A stretch of DNA of 17,870 nt from JBFILW01 sp041612005 (lineage in GTDB: Bacteria; Gemmatimonadota; Gemmatimonadetes; Palauibacterales; Palauibacteraceae). Position numbers and translations under genes: made by a program. This document shows, piece by piece, positions 7,911-14,818 of this stretch. The first letter of the stretch is position 1, and every line of letters begins with the position of its first letter. Below the pieces are notes generated by a model. The model saw nothing but the letters and a program-made list of their open reading frames with translations. It ran no database searches and was not told the origin of the DNA. The DNA lies in assembly GCA_041612005.1 (NCBI GenBank), contig JBFILW010000041.1, forward strand, positions 1-17,870, in the 5' to 3' direction.

Positions 7911-9888
7911 CCGAAGGACGGTAGGAAGCGCCGGCGGGGGACTCGCGAGGGCCGCAGGCGTCCTCTTGATCGTGACTCCCCTGCTGCCGCTCCGAGCGAT
8001 GTTCGGAGAATTGGAGGGCGCCTCTCTGCTGGTGCCGCCTATGGAATGGATTTTCGGCTTCGCCATCTGCCTGGCGCTCGCGTGGCTCCTGGTCCCGTTG
8101 ATCGAGACGGCTCGCGCTTCGCGGGTGCGAGTTCCCCGGCCGAGGATCTCTTCCCGCATCCAGGTGATCATCGCCCTGCTGGTCTTGTTCGCCGCCCTGC
8201 TCCTGGTATCCCGTGTCGTCTTTCACGGGCGCCCACACCTCGTTGACAGCATCGCTCAGCTGTTCCAGGCTCGGATCTTCGCCTCCGGGAACCTAACCGC
8301 CGCCGCTCCGGCGCTACCGGAATTCTTTGCAACTCAACAGATGTTGATCGATGGCTCCAACTGGTATGCCCAGTATCCGCCGGGCCACGCGGCGCTGCTC
8401 GCGGTGGGTTACGCGCTCGGAGGAGCGTGGTTGATACCTGTACTGCTCTCGGTCGGCACAGCGTTTTTCCTCTACCTCTTCGCACTCCGAGCATACGACA
8501 GGACGACAGCTGTGGTCACGCTGCTCCTGACTCTGGTCTGCCCATTCTTCCTTTTCATGAGCGCCAGCTTCATGAACCACGTCTCGGCCCTCTTCTTCAT
8601 CGCCCTGTTTCTTTATCTGTTCGCCTCATGGGAAGCTAACGGCTCGCCAACGTTGGCCGTGCTGGCCGGGGCGGCGCTCGGCGGGGCCTTCCTGAGCCGG
8701 CCTCTGACGGCCGTGGCGGTCGGGGCCGTGTTCGCGATCGTCGCCGTCCGCGTCGGCCCTTCGGCGTCCTGGCGCTCCCGCATCGCGGCCGTGGCCGCGT
8801 TTCTCGGCATCGCTTCGCTCTACCTCCTCTACAACGCCGCCACGACGGGAGACCCGTTCGTTGCCGGCTATTTGAAGCTGTGGGGTAGCGATCACGGCCT
8901 CGGCTTTCACGCCACACCCTGGGGGCGCCTGCACACGCCCCTCTCAGGTCTCAGCAACGAGCTGCTGGATCTGTCGCTGCTCAACCTCGCCCTGTTCGAG
9001 TGGCCGCTGCCGGCGCTGCTGCCGATTGGTGTCGGCTTCGCGGCAGGCTGGCTTTCGAATACCTGGGACCGGAGGCTGCTGGCCGCCTTCCTCGTGATTC
9101 CGGCCGCCTACTTCTTCTACTGGCACCGGGACGCTTTCCTGGGCCCCCGCTTCCTGTACGCGGGCCTGGCGATGCTGCTGCCGCTCACGGCGCGCGCAAT
9201 CATCGCCGGCTCCCAGCGGCTGAAAGGACGCGAGATTCGACTCGGTGGTCCGATTCGGCCGGTTCCGGCCGCGACTCTCGCCGCTGCGGTCATGACGCTG
9301 TGCTTTGGCTATTCGCTTCTGTACGCGATTCCACAGCGAGCCCGTGTCTATGCATCCGGTCTGCGCAGCATGAAGCTGGATCTCGTGGCGGAGGCCCGGG
9401 CGGCGGGGATCAACGAAGGCCTGATTTTCGTGCCGGTCAGCTGGGGGAACCGCCTGATCGCGCGCATGCACGGTCTGGGTGTGGCGGCGTCACTGGCCGA
9501 AGTAGCCTACCGGAGAGTGGACCACTGCCGACTGCAGGAGCTGGTGGACCGATCCGTCCTCGACCGGAGCGACGCGGCCGAGGTGGAGGCCGAGCTCAGG
9601 GAGTTGATCGATCGCGGAGAGCCGCTCATCGCCTCACCGCTGAATGGGGATCCGACCCTTCGGCTCCGATCCGGCGCGGAGCTTACTGAGGCCTGCGTTC
9701 GGGAGCTTCGACGCGACGGCGAGGGCTACACGATCTTCGCGCCGCACCTGCTGGTGAACTCACCCGGTCTGGATTCTCCCCTTCTGATCGCGCGCGATCT
9801 CGGCGATCACAATGCGGCGCTGCGCGCGGCCTACCCGGGCCGGCCAGCCTTCCTGTACCGAAGCGGCGGATTCACGCTCCTGCGCTGA
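7900..9888 (+). CDS. Large polytopic membrane protein, GT39/ArnT-like glycosyltransferase
   Basis: A 662-residue protein, the last gene of the sugar-transfer operon, overlapping its upstream neighbour by 11 nt. I chose ATG 7900; the adjacent in-frame TTG 7897 would add one residue. There is no strong Shine-Dalgarno sequence. It begins with a basic tail and helices at about 18-35 and 48-67. The GT-C core then starts at ~87, with HLVDSIAQLFQA (D116, a plausible catalytic base position), QYPPGHAAL (158-166, the YPP motif), SFMNHVSALF (223-232) and FLSRPLTA (264-271). A soluble C-terminal region of ~180 residues follows the last helix. It probably transfers a sugar from a polyprenyl-phosphate carrier on the periplasmic side. 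Acceptor is unknown; the pilin genes start 227 nt downstream. Confidence 0.65.
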   Translation: MANSRRTVGSAGGGLARAAGVLLIVTPLLPLRAMFGELEGASLLVPPMEWIFGFAICLALAWLLVPLIETARASRVRVPRPRISSRIQVIIALLVLFAALLLVSRVVFHGRPHLVDSIAQLFQARIFASGNLTAAAPALPEFFATQQMLIDGSNWYAQYPPGHAALLAVGYALGGAWLIPVLLSVGTAFFLYLFALRAYDRTTAVVTLLLTLVCPFFLFMSASFMNHVSALFFIALFLYLFASWEANGSPTLAVLAGAALGGAFLSRPLTAVAVGAVFAIVAVRVGPSASWRSRIAAVAAFLGIASLYLLYNAATTGDPFVAGYLKLWGSDHGLGFHATPWGRLHTPLSGLSNELLDLSLLNLALFEWPLPALLPIGVGFAAGWLSNTWDRRLLAAFLVIPAAYFFYWHRDAFLGPRFLYAGLAMLLPLTARAIIAGSQRLKGREIRLGGPIRPVPAATLAAAVMTLCFGYSLLYAIPQRARVYASGLRSMKLDLVAEARAAGINEGLIFVPVSWGNRLIARMHGLGVAASLAEVAYRRVDHCRLQELVDRSVLDRSDAAEVEAELRELIDRGEPLIASPLNGDPTLRLRSGAELTEACVRELRRDGEGYTIFAPHLLVNSPGLDSPLLIARDLGDHNAALRAAYPGRPAFLYRSGGFTLLR

Positions 9889-10115
9889 CCGATCGCACCG
9901 CCGACTCGTCTGGAACATGGCAGCCTGCATGGCTCTGATTGGCCGCAGCTGCAGAACGGACGTATATGTTTTGCCTTAACGCCTTGAAAATACTAGGGTT
10001 AACACAACGGCAGAGCGCAGGCACGCAGGTTGCTGCGCTATTCGGATTCGGAAGCCCTGACAGATATCGGAGTGGATCCTAAAGCCTGGCTGATCAGGCC
10101 GGCGGGCGACACGGA
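9889..10115 (+). promoter_or_regulatory. Intergenic control region upstream of the PilA-like pilin
   Basis: This 227-nt stretch has no convincing gene. Its middle (about 9960-10005) is clearly more AT-rich than its surroundings. Two weak sigma-70-like pairs are visible: TTGGCC 9939-9944 with TATATG 9963-9968 (18-nt spacer), and TTGCCT 9971-9976 with TAGGGT 9994-9999 (17-nt spacer). Downstream, AGCGCAG 10014-10020 can pair with CTGCGCT 10033-10039 in the presumed 5' leader, and TTCGGA is directly repeated at 10041-10052. No terminator for the upstream operon is apparent. I infer that a pilin promoter lies here; which hexamers are used is uncertain. Confidence 0.4.
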
Positions 10116-10496
10116 ATGACGACAAGGTCGGCTCAATCCCGGATGCATGGCTTCACGCTCATCGAGCTGTTGATCGTGGTCTCGATCATCGGCTTGCTGG
10201 CCGCACTCGCCATCCCCCGAGTCACGAGTCTCAAGTCGCGCGCAATCGACTCGATGCTGCGTTCGGACCTGCGGACGCTCGCCGCGGTTCAGGAGACGTA
10301 CTACGAGGAGAACCTGGTGTACGCGCCTGACGGTGCGTTGACCACGGCCCAGTTTCGACCCAGCGAGAATGTCACCGTAACGATCGACAGCGCCACAGTG
10401 TCGGGTTGGGGCGCCCACGCCGATCACCCGGGGACCCCGACAACGTGCTTCATCGCCTACGCCGGTGCGAGCAACGCCGCGGTTACCTGCAACTGA
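10116..10496 (+). CDS. Type IV pilin, PilA/GspG-like prepilin
   Basis: A 126-residue prepilin. The class III signal is unambiguous: a short positively charged leader ending in G12, then F13 of the mature protein and FTLIELLIVVSIIGLLAALA, with the conserved glutamate at mature position 5 (E17). PilD-type peptidase would cut after G12 and methylate the phenylalanine. The hydrophobic alpha1-N helix runs to about residue 33, and the rest is a small globular domain. C111 and C125 near the C-terminus could form the disulfide D-loop seen in many pilins. ATG 10116 gives a 12-residue leader; ATG 10143 in the same frame would give only MHG and is less likely. The ribosome binding site at 10116 is weak. 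Separate spacing from neighbours suggests that this is the major or most abundant pilin, but that is inferred. Confidence 0.9.
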   Translation: MTTRSAQSRMHGFTLIELLIVVSIIGLLAALAIPRVTSLKSRAIDSMLRSDLRTLAAVQETYYEENLVYAPDGALTTAQFRPSENVTVTIDSATVSGWGAHADHPGTPTTCFIAYAGASNAAVTCN

Positions 10497-10647
10497 GCCG
10501 CGCCGACACCCGGTCGCTCCCCACATATCCCCCAAGGGGACTTCGTACTCCACCGACACATCGTCGTTGAGGTGTCGATGAGTCATCGCACGAATCTGTC
10601 ACACGGACGGGCATGGTGTCCGGAGCTGCAGATAGTGGAGAGCAGAC
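10497..10647 (+). promoter_or_regulatory. Intergenic region with palindrome between the pilin and the minor-pilin unit
   Basis: This is a 151-nt gap without a supportable gene. It contains a perfect 13-nt inverted repeat, CGATGAGTCATCG at 10576-10588, a possible operator. It also has CGACAC 10554-10559 pairing with GTGTCG 10572-10577, and a small TCCCC/GGGGA hairpin (10528-10532 with 10536-10540) that lacks a T tract and so is a poor terminator. TTGAGG at 10567-10572 resembles a -35 box, but the 17-nt-spaced -10 (ACGAAT) is poor. Regulatory function is a guess based on symmetry and position. Confidence 0.3.
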
Positions 10648-11103
10648 GTGCGAACGGAAGCATCCCCGAAAGACGGTTTCACGCTCTTGGAGCTGGCGAT
10701 CGTGCTGGCACTGTCCGGCTTGCTCACCGTCGTCGCGTTCTCGGGATTCCGGAGCTTCGCTGATTCGGCAGCGATCACCAGTGCAGCACGTGCGGTTCGT
10801 GAACATGTCACACGTGCCCGCTTCACGGCCATCTATCGCCGCGAACGGGTGCGCTTGCTGCAGAGCCCGATGGCCGACCTCACGCTCCGGGACGATAGAG
10901 ACAGTGTTCTGGCCAGCCTTTCGCTGGCGATGACGGGGCCGTTCGCGATCGACTCTGTTCGATTCCGTCCCGCGACCCTTCGATTCAACCCGCGCGGTCA
11001 GGCCGCTCCCGGGAGCATCTACCTGTACCGGGCCAGGCGGGGAGCTCGCATCATCGTGAACTTCCTCGGGCGAGTCCGCGTGCAGCGATTCTCGGTCCCG
11101 TGA
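10648..11103 (+). CDS. GspH/FimT-like minor pilin (pseudopilin)
   Basis: A 151-residue prepilin starting at GTG 10648, with GGAG at 10637-10640 seven bases upstream. The leader ends at G10, followed by FTLLELAIVLALSGLLTVVA with the conserved glutamate E15 (mature position 5). After the hydrophobic helix comes the FimT/GspH-like pattern of an amphipathic helix (SAARAVREHVTRARFTAI) leading into a small beta-rich domain. Such proteins sit at the tip of type IV pili or type II secretion pseudopili and prime assembly. It is the first of three minor-pilin genes joined by 4-nt overlaps, so the three are probably co-translated. FimT versus GspH cannot be separated by sequence alone; the neighbouring pilMNOPQ genes favour a pilus role. 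Confidence 0.85.
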   Translation: MRTEASPKDGFTLLELAIVLALSGLLTVVAFSGFRSFADSAAITSAARAVREHVTRARFTAIYRRERVRLLQSPMADLTLRDDRDSVLASLSLAMTGPFAIDSVRFRPATLRFNPRGQAAPGSIYLYRARRGARIIVNFLGRVRVQRFSVP

Positions 11104-11468
11104 ACGCGAGCCGCACCGGATTCGGTCTGGCGGAGCTGCTGGTCTCGATCACGATTCTGGGGATCGGCATCGTTGCCGTGGCCGGCCTGGTTGTCAGCAC
11201 CGGTGACCGCACTCGTGCCTCAGCCTGGCAAACAGATCAGATCATCGTTGCGCAACAGGAACTCGAGCGCGCGGCCCGCCTTCCGTTCGACTCCCTCGTA
11301 TCGGCGACCGACTCGACCGCGACGAGCATGGGATCGTACAGACTGGACCGCTCGGTCAGTCCGATCGGGCTTCGTCTCAAACAGTTGGACGTCACTACGT
11401 CGGGTCTTGGGACGACGCCCTCCCTCGTCCTGACGCTGGTAGCGGTCCGGCCCGCCCGGTTGCCGTGA
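11100..11468 (+). CDS. PilV-like minor pilin
   Basis: A 122-residue prepilin with a GTG start at 11100 overlapping the upstream TGA (GTGA). The signal is very short: seven residues ending in G7, then FGLAELLVSITILGIGIVAV with E12 at mature position 5. The alanine-leucine variant FGLAE differs from the usual FTLIE but keeps the essential glycine, phenylalanine and glutamate. The mature domain is small (about 90 residues) and contains an IVAQQELERAARLPFDSL segment like those of PilV/GspI proteins. In the pilus these minor subunits form the initiation complex with the FimT/FimU- and PilW-like subunits that flank this gene. Assignment to PilV rests on size, position and this segment. Confidence 0.8.
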   Translation: MNASRTGFGLAELLVSITILGIGIVAVAGLVVSTGDRTRASAWQTDQIIVAQQELERAARLPFDSLVSATDSTATSMGSYRLDRSVSPIGLRLKQLDVTTSGLGTTPSLVLTLVAVRPARLP

Positions 11469-12325
11469 GCGGACGAGCGTCTGCACTCGACGTCACCGGA
11501 GCTGGACACGGGTCGGGGTTCTCGCTTCACGAGCTCCTGATCGCAGTCACAGTCGCCACCGTGCTCGGGGCGGCGCTCATCTCTCTGATCCGCAGTCAGA
11601 GCGAGTACTATGGCCGCCAGGAAGACGCGGTGGTTGCCCAGCAGAACATCCGGGCCGTTTACGATCTCATGGGAACCGAGATCCGTCCCGTATCCGGCGC
11701 CGATCTGCTACTGGCCGGACCGGACTCATTCGCTGTTCGCTCCGATGTCTCGCGGGCGGTCGTGTGCGACTCGGTCGGACCGGACGAGGCGGTCGTGTTC
11801 GTATACGACAGCGTGTTGGCCGCCAATCTGCCCCCGAGCTTTCGCGGCGTCGCGATCTCCCGGCCGTCCGACTCGACCTGGGCTTTTGCGGACGGAGCCG
11901 CGCTCACCGTGCTCGAGACCGGCAGCCGGCCGCGCGCGATCTGTGCCGGCGCCGGAGCTCCGACCGGCGCTCCGGATGACCGCTATCGGCGCCTGGCTCG
12001 CTTCCTGAGCGCCTTCCCGGCCGGTGCTCCGCCCCGTGGCACGCTGCTTCGCGTCTATGGGCGCCTTACGTTTTCTTTTGTGAACGGTCCCGCTCGATCC
12101 TCCCTGCGTCGCAACTCGCAAGAGCTGGCGACACCATTCGGCAGAGCTAGATTCGGTTATCGTCTGTCCGATGGAAGCCTTCACGTCTCGCCCCCGCAGA
12201 TGCGGTTATTCGAGGTCGCCGAGGTGTTGGTCAGCGGGACGACGTTTGGTACAGCGACTACTTCTCCGCATGCCTGGAGTTTCAGCCATCGAATCGCGCT
12301 GCGTAACGCTGGTCGGGTGCCCTGA
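11465..12325 (+). CDS. PilW-like minor pilin
   Basis: A 286-residue prepilin starting at GTG 11465, overlapping the PilV-like gene by 4 nt (GTGA). An 18-residue leader ends at G18, and FSLHELLIAVTVATVLGAAL follows with E23 at mature position 5. QNIRAVYDLMGTEIRP after the helix fits PilW/GspJ proteins (typically R-x-x-x-x-x-x-x-x-E-I-R). The globular domain of about 230 residues is long for GspJ but normal for PilW. It contains two cysteines, in VVCDS and AICAG, which could form a disulfide in the periplasm. It is the last gene of the minor-pilin unit; PilX- and PilY1-like genes, which often follow PilW, are absent. The role inferred is pilus tip or initiation complex. Confidence 0.82.
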   Translation: MSGRASALDVTGAGHGSGFSLHELLIAVTVATVLGAALISLIRSQSEYYGRQEDAVVAQQNIRAVYDLMGTEIRPVSGADLLLAGPDSFAVRSDVSRAVVCDSVGPDEAVVFVYDSVLAANLPPSFRGVAISRPSDSTWAFADGAALTVLETGSRPRAICAGAGAPTGAPDDRYRRLARFLSAFPAGAPPRGTLLRVYGRLTFSFVNGPARSSLRRNSQELATPFGRARFGYRLSDGSLHVSPPQMRLFEVAEVLVSGTTFGTATTSPHAWSFSHRIALRNAGRVP

Positions 12326-12519
12326 GGGTCCGTCGGTCGAACGACGCACCGACTTGAGCGCCTCCCCAGTTGCAAAGCAGGGGCACAAGTCGCACCTTTG
12401 AGTCCCGTGGCGCCTAGGTACAGGTCTTGTGATGACGACGAGGGTGGAGGAGGTTGCCCGGTGGTTCCGCCAGCTCAGGTATGCTCAGTGGTAGGCCCGA
12501 GCCCCCCGGCGGAGTCCTG
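12326..12519 (+). promoter_or_regulatory. Leader/intergenic region ahead of pilM, with alternative hairpins and a possible promoter
   Basis: This is a 194-nt gap without a supportable gene. GTCGGT 12332-12337 can pair with ACCGAC 12348-12353. That excludes a larger hairpin in which CGACTTG 12350-12356 pairs with CAAGTCG 12386-12392 and encloses CCCC 12364-12367 / GGGG 12380-12383 and TGC 12371-12373 / GCA 12377-12379. No T tract follows, so it is not a classical intrinsic terminator. Further on, TATGCT 12480-12485 resembles a -10 box 35 nt before the pilM ATG, but the best -35-like sequence (TTGCCC 12454-12459) is 20 nt away. GGAG at 12511-12514 is the pilM ribosome binding site. Confidence 0.4.
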
Positions 12520-13563
12520 ATGGCTCTGTTTCAACTCGGCAAACCGAAACAGACAGTCGGACTCGATGTGGGGAGCGGGCTGGTCAAGGTCGCGGTCGTC
12601 GACCATTCGAAGGACTATCCCCGTCTCGAAAAGGTGGCCGTCCGTCCGCTCCTCGCGGATGCGATCGTCGAAGGCGAGATCATGGATCCCGGCCTCGTCG
12701 CCGAGACGATCCAGTCGATGTTCGTCGAGGAGGACATCTCGAATCGCGATGTCGTCACCAGCGTCGGCGGCCGCGACGTGATCATCAAGTCCGTCCAGAT
12801 GGATCGGATGGACAAGTCCGCGGCGCGCGAGGTGATTCGCTGGGAAGCGGAACAGCACGTCCCATTCGACATGGACAGCGTCCAACTCGACTTCGAGGTC
12901 ACCGATCCGGAGGGCGAAGGGCTCCAGATGAACGTCCTTCTGGTCGCCGCAAAGCGCGAGCTGGTCGACAACCGGATTGCGCTGCTCCAGGAGGCGAGCC
13001 TCAACCCCACGATCGTCGATGTCGACGCATTCGCGCTCCACAACGCGTTGGAAGTGAATTACCCGACGGCGATGGAAGGAATCAGCGGACTCGTCTCGAT
13101 CGGACACGACTCGACGACCGTCAATATCCTCGACGATGGCATCCCGGTACTGACGCGCGACCTCACGTTCGGCACCCGCCGCCTGACGGTCGACCTCCAG
13201 CGCGAGCGGGGCATGACGGAAGACGAAGCAGCAACGGCCCTGCGCGGCGACGCGGCTCCGGAGTTGCGGTCCTTCCTGTTCGAGCGTTCCCAGGACGTGG
13301 CCCGTGGCGTCGAACGCGCTTCCGCCTTTCTCGAGACTCGCGAGTTCGGTGCCACTCTGAGCCGGCTGTACCTCTGCGGAGGCGGAGTTCACGTCCCCGG
13401 TCTCGCCGAAGCGCTGGCGGATCGACTCGGAATCGAGACGGTCGTCGCGAGCGCCGTTGAAGAGCTGCAGGTCAAACCGGAGGCCTTCGATTTTATCGAG
13501 AGTAACGATCTGTCGCCGCTCATGATGCTGTCGGTGGGACTCGCTCTGCGACGCGCCGCCTGA
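12520..13563 (+). CDS. pilM: Type IV pilus actin-like ATPase PilM
   Basis: A 347-residue cytoplasmic protein. I chose ATG 12520 because GGAG lies five bases upstream and the protein then begins MALFQLGKPKQTVGLDVGSG, as PilM proteins do; the frame is open 22 codons further up, but that part is not PilM-like. The actin/FtsA-type nucleotide fold is visible: phosphate-1 loop GLDVGSGLVK (14-23), phosphate-2 loop LVSIGHDSTTVNIL (191-204) and adenosine motif LYLCGGGVHVPGL (283-295). RWEAEQHVPFD (107-117) is also typical of the family. PilM binds the cytoplasmic tail of PilN and connects the motor to the alignment complex. The length is close to the usual ~350. The stop overlaps pilN by one base (TGATG). 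Confidence 0.96.
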   Translation: MALFQLGKPKQTVGLDVGSGLVKVAVVDHSKDYPRLEKVAVRPLLADAIVEGEIMDPGLVAETIQSMFVEEDISNRDVVTSVGGRDVIIKSVQMDRMDKSAAREVIRWEAEQHVPFDMDSVQLDFEVTDPEGEGLQMNVLLVAAKRELVDNRIALLQEASLNPTIVDVDAFALHNALEVNYPTAMEGISGLVSIGHDSTTVNILDDGIPVLTRDLTFGTRRLTVDLQRERGMTEDEAATALRGDAAPELRSFLFERSQDVARGVERASAFLETREFGATLSRLYLCGGGVHVPGLAEALADRLGIETVVASAVEELQVKPEAFDFIESNDLSPLMMLSVGLALRRAA

Positions 13564-14216
13564 TGATCGAAGTCAATCTCAATCCGGATGCCGGACGGAA
13601 GAAACGGCGCCGACGCGGGCTGCCATCGGGTGGTGCGCTGGCGTCGTTGCGCGCCGGTCTGGGTGGACGCGATCCCTGGATCACCGCCGCAGTCGCCGTT
13701 CTCGCCGTCGTGTTGCTCGGCTCCGGGTTCGTGTGGCTCCGCCAGAGGTCGGCTGCATCAAGTATCGCGGAGCGGCTGGAGGCTGCTACCGCGGATTCGA
13801 TTCGCCTCTCCGATCTGCGGGAGCTCGGCGATAGCCTCGTCGCACGGCGGCAGGAGATCAACGATCGCCTGTTCCTCGTGCAGCAACTCGACGACGGCCG
13901 TTTCACGTGGCCGCACATCCTGGACGAGGTGAGCCGCGCGCTTCCCGAGTACGCATGGTTGACGTCCATCAAACGTGTGTCACCGCCGCCAACCATTCGG
14001 GTCGAGATTCAAGGCGTCGCGGCCGCGCCGTTGATCATCACCGACTTCATCCAGCGCCTGGAGAACTCGGCATTCATCGATGATGTTCAGATACGAACTA
14101 CTTCCCTGCAGGAGATCGACGGTTTGGCGGCACAGGGCTTCACGCTGCAAATCGCTTACAAGCAGCCGGCAGCGTCGACCGCCGACTCGCTGCCCGCCGT
14201 CGGAGCCAGCTCGTAG
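13563..14216 (+). CDS. pilN: Type IV pilus inner-membrane alignment protein PilN
   Basis: A 217-residue bitopic membrane protein. It opens with MIEVNLNP, a variant of the INLLP motif that PilN proteins insert into a groove of PilM, followed by a very basic stretch (RKKRRRR, 12-18). One membrane helix spans about 40-59. The periplasmic part has a coiled-coil segment (about 62-105), then the ferredoxin-like domain with FTWPHILDEVSRALPEYAWL, a good PilN-family match. It pairs with PilO in the periplasm. The N-terminal cytoplasmic tail of ~38 residues is longer than in Pseudomonas-type PilN, and the arginine cluster may contact lipid head groups or PilM. The start is translationally coupled to pilM (TGATG), without a clear Shine-Dalgarno sequence. 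Confidence 0.93.
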   Translation: MIEVNLNPDAGRKKRRRRGLPSGGALASLRAGLGGRDPWITAAVAVLAVVLLGSGFVWLRQRSAASSIAERLEAATADSIRLSDLRELGDSLVARRQEINDRLFLVQQLDDGRFTWPHILDEVSRALPEYAWLTSIKRVSPPPTIRVEIQGVAAAPLIITDFIQRLENSAFIDDVQIRTTSLQEIDGLAAQGFTLQIAYKQPAASTADSLPAVGASS

Positions 14217-14218
14217 GT

Positions 14219-14818
14219 ATGGGCCTGCTTCCCGATGATCCGCGGAGCCAGAAGGCTCTGTTGGGCATCATCGCCGGCCTGGCGCTCGGCGCCGTATTCT
14301 ACCTCTACGTGTACTCACCAAAGCACGACACGTTGGAGGAGGAGGAAGCCCGGCTCGAGCAGCTGGACTTCCTGAACCAGCAGGCCAACGCCCGGATCGG
14401 GAATCTCGATGCGCTGCGCGATGAGCTCAATGACACGGAAGCTCAGCTCGAGCTTCTGGAACGTCTCGTGCCTTCGCAATCCGAGATGCCCGCGATCTAT
14501 CGTTCGATCGCCAGTGAAGCCGAAGTGCTCGGACTCAAGCTGATCTCGGTTACACCGGCGGCGCCGGTCGCCGATACCGCCGGATACTTCATGCGCCAGG
14601 ACTGGATGATGTCGCTGGAAGGCGAATACCACCGGATCGGAGCCTTCATCACGCACGTCGCGTCTTTCGACAGGATCGTTCGCCCACAGATCGTAGACAT
14701 AACGCCGGCCGGTCGGACTCCGAGCGGGCGGCAGCTGGTGACCGCGGTGCTGAGTCTGGAGACATTTGTCCTCCAACAGCCCGCTCAGGCGGACGACCAG
14801 GGCGATGAGGATGGATAG
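14219..14818 (+). CDS. pilO: Type IV pilus inner-membrane alignment protein PilO
   Basis: A 199-residue bitopic membrane protein starting two bases after the pilN stop. A short cytoplasmic tail is followed by one membrane helix (about 13-32) and a long acidic coiled coil (about 38-85, rich in E, L and Q). LERLVPSQSEMPAIYRSIAS (80-99) is the hallmark of PilO, leading into the ferredoxin-like domain with LISVTPAAP and a YHRIGAFITHVASFDRIV segment. PilO forms heterodimers with PilN and contacts PilP, transmitting motor state across the periplasm. The final ~12 residues are a polar, acidic tail. The gene overlaps pilP by 8 nt. Confidence 0.94.
   Translation: MGLLPDDPRSQKALLGIIAGLALGAVFYLYVYSPKHDTLEEEEARLEQLDFLNQQANARIGNLDALRDELNDTEAQLELLERLVPSQSEMPAIYRSIASEAEVLGLKLISVTPAAPVADTAGYFMRQDWMMSLEGEYHRIGAFITHVASFDRIVRPQIVDITPAGRTPSGRQLVTAVLSLETFVLQQPAQADDQGDEDG

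Noticed and set aside
9916..9932. Possible sigma-54 promoter (TGGCAGCCTGCATGGC) upstream of the pilin
   Set aside because: The GG and GC elements are spaced 11 rather than 10 nt apart and the flanking bases fit poorly. Sigma-54 control of pilins is known in some groups, but this site does not support it.
10528..10540. Hairpin after the pilin gene as an intrinsic terminator
   Set aside because: The stem is only 5 bp with a 3-nt loop, and no T tract follows.
12471..12500. tRNA-like D-arm sequence (GCTCAGTGGTAGG) upstream of pilM
   Set aside because: No matching acceptor, anticodon or T arms can be drawn; the sequence runs directly into the pilM ribosome binding site.
12454..12519. Longer N-terminus for pilM (22 extra codons)
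   Set aside because: The extra residues are not PilM-like, and GGAG five bases before ATG 12520 marks the start.
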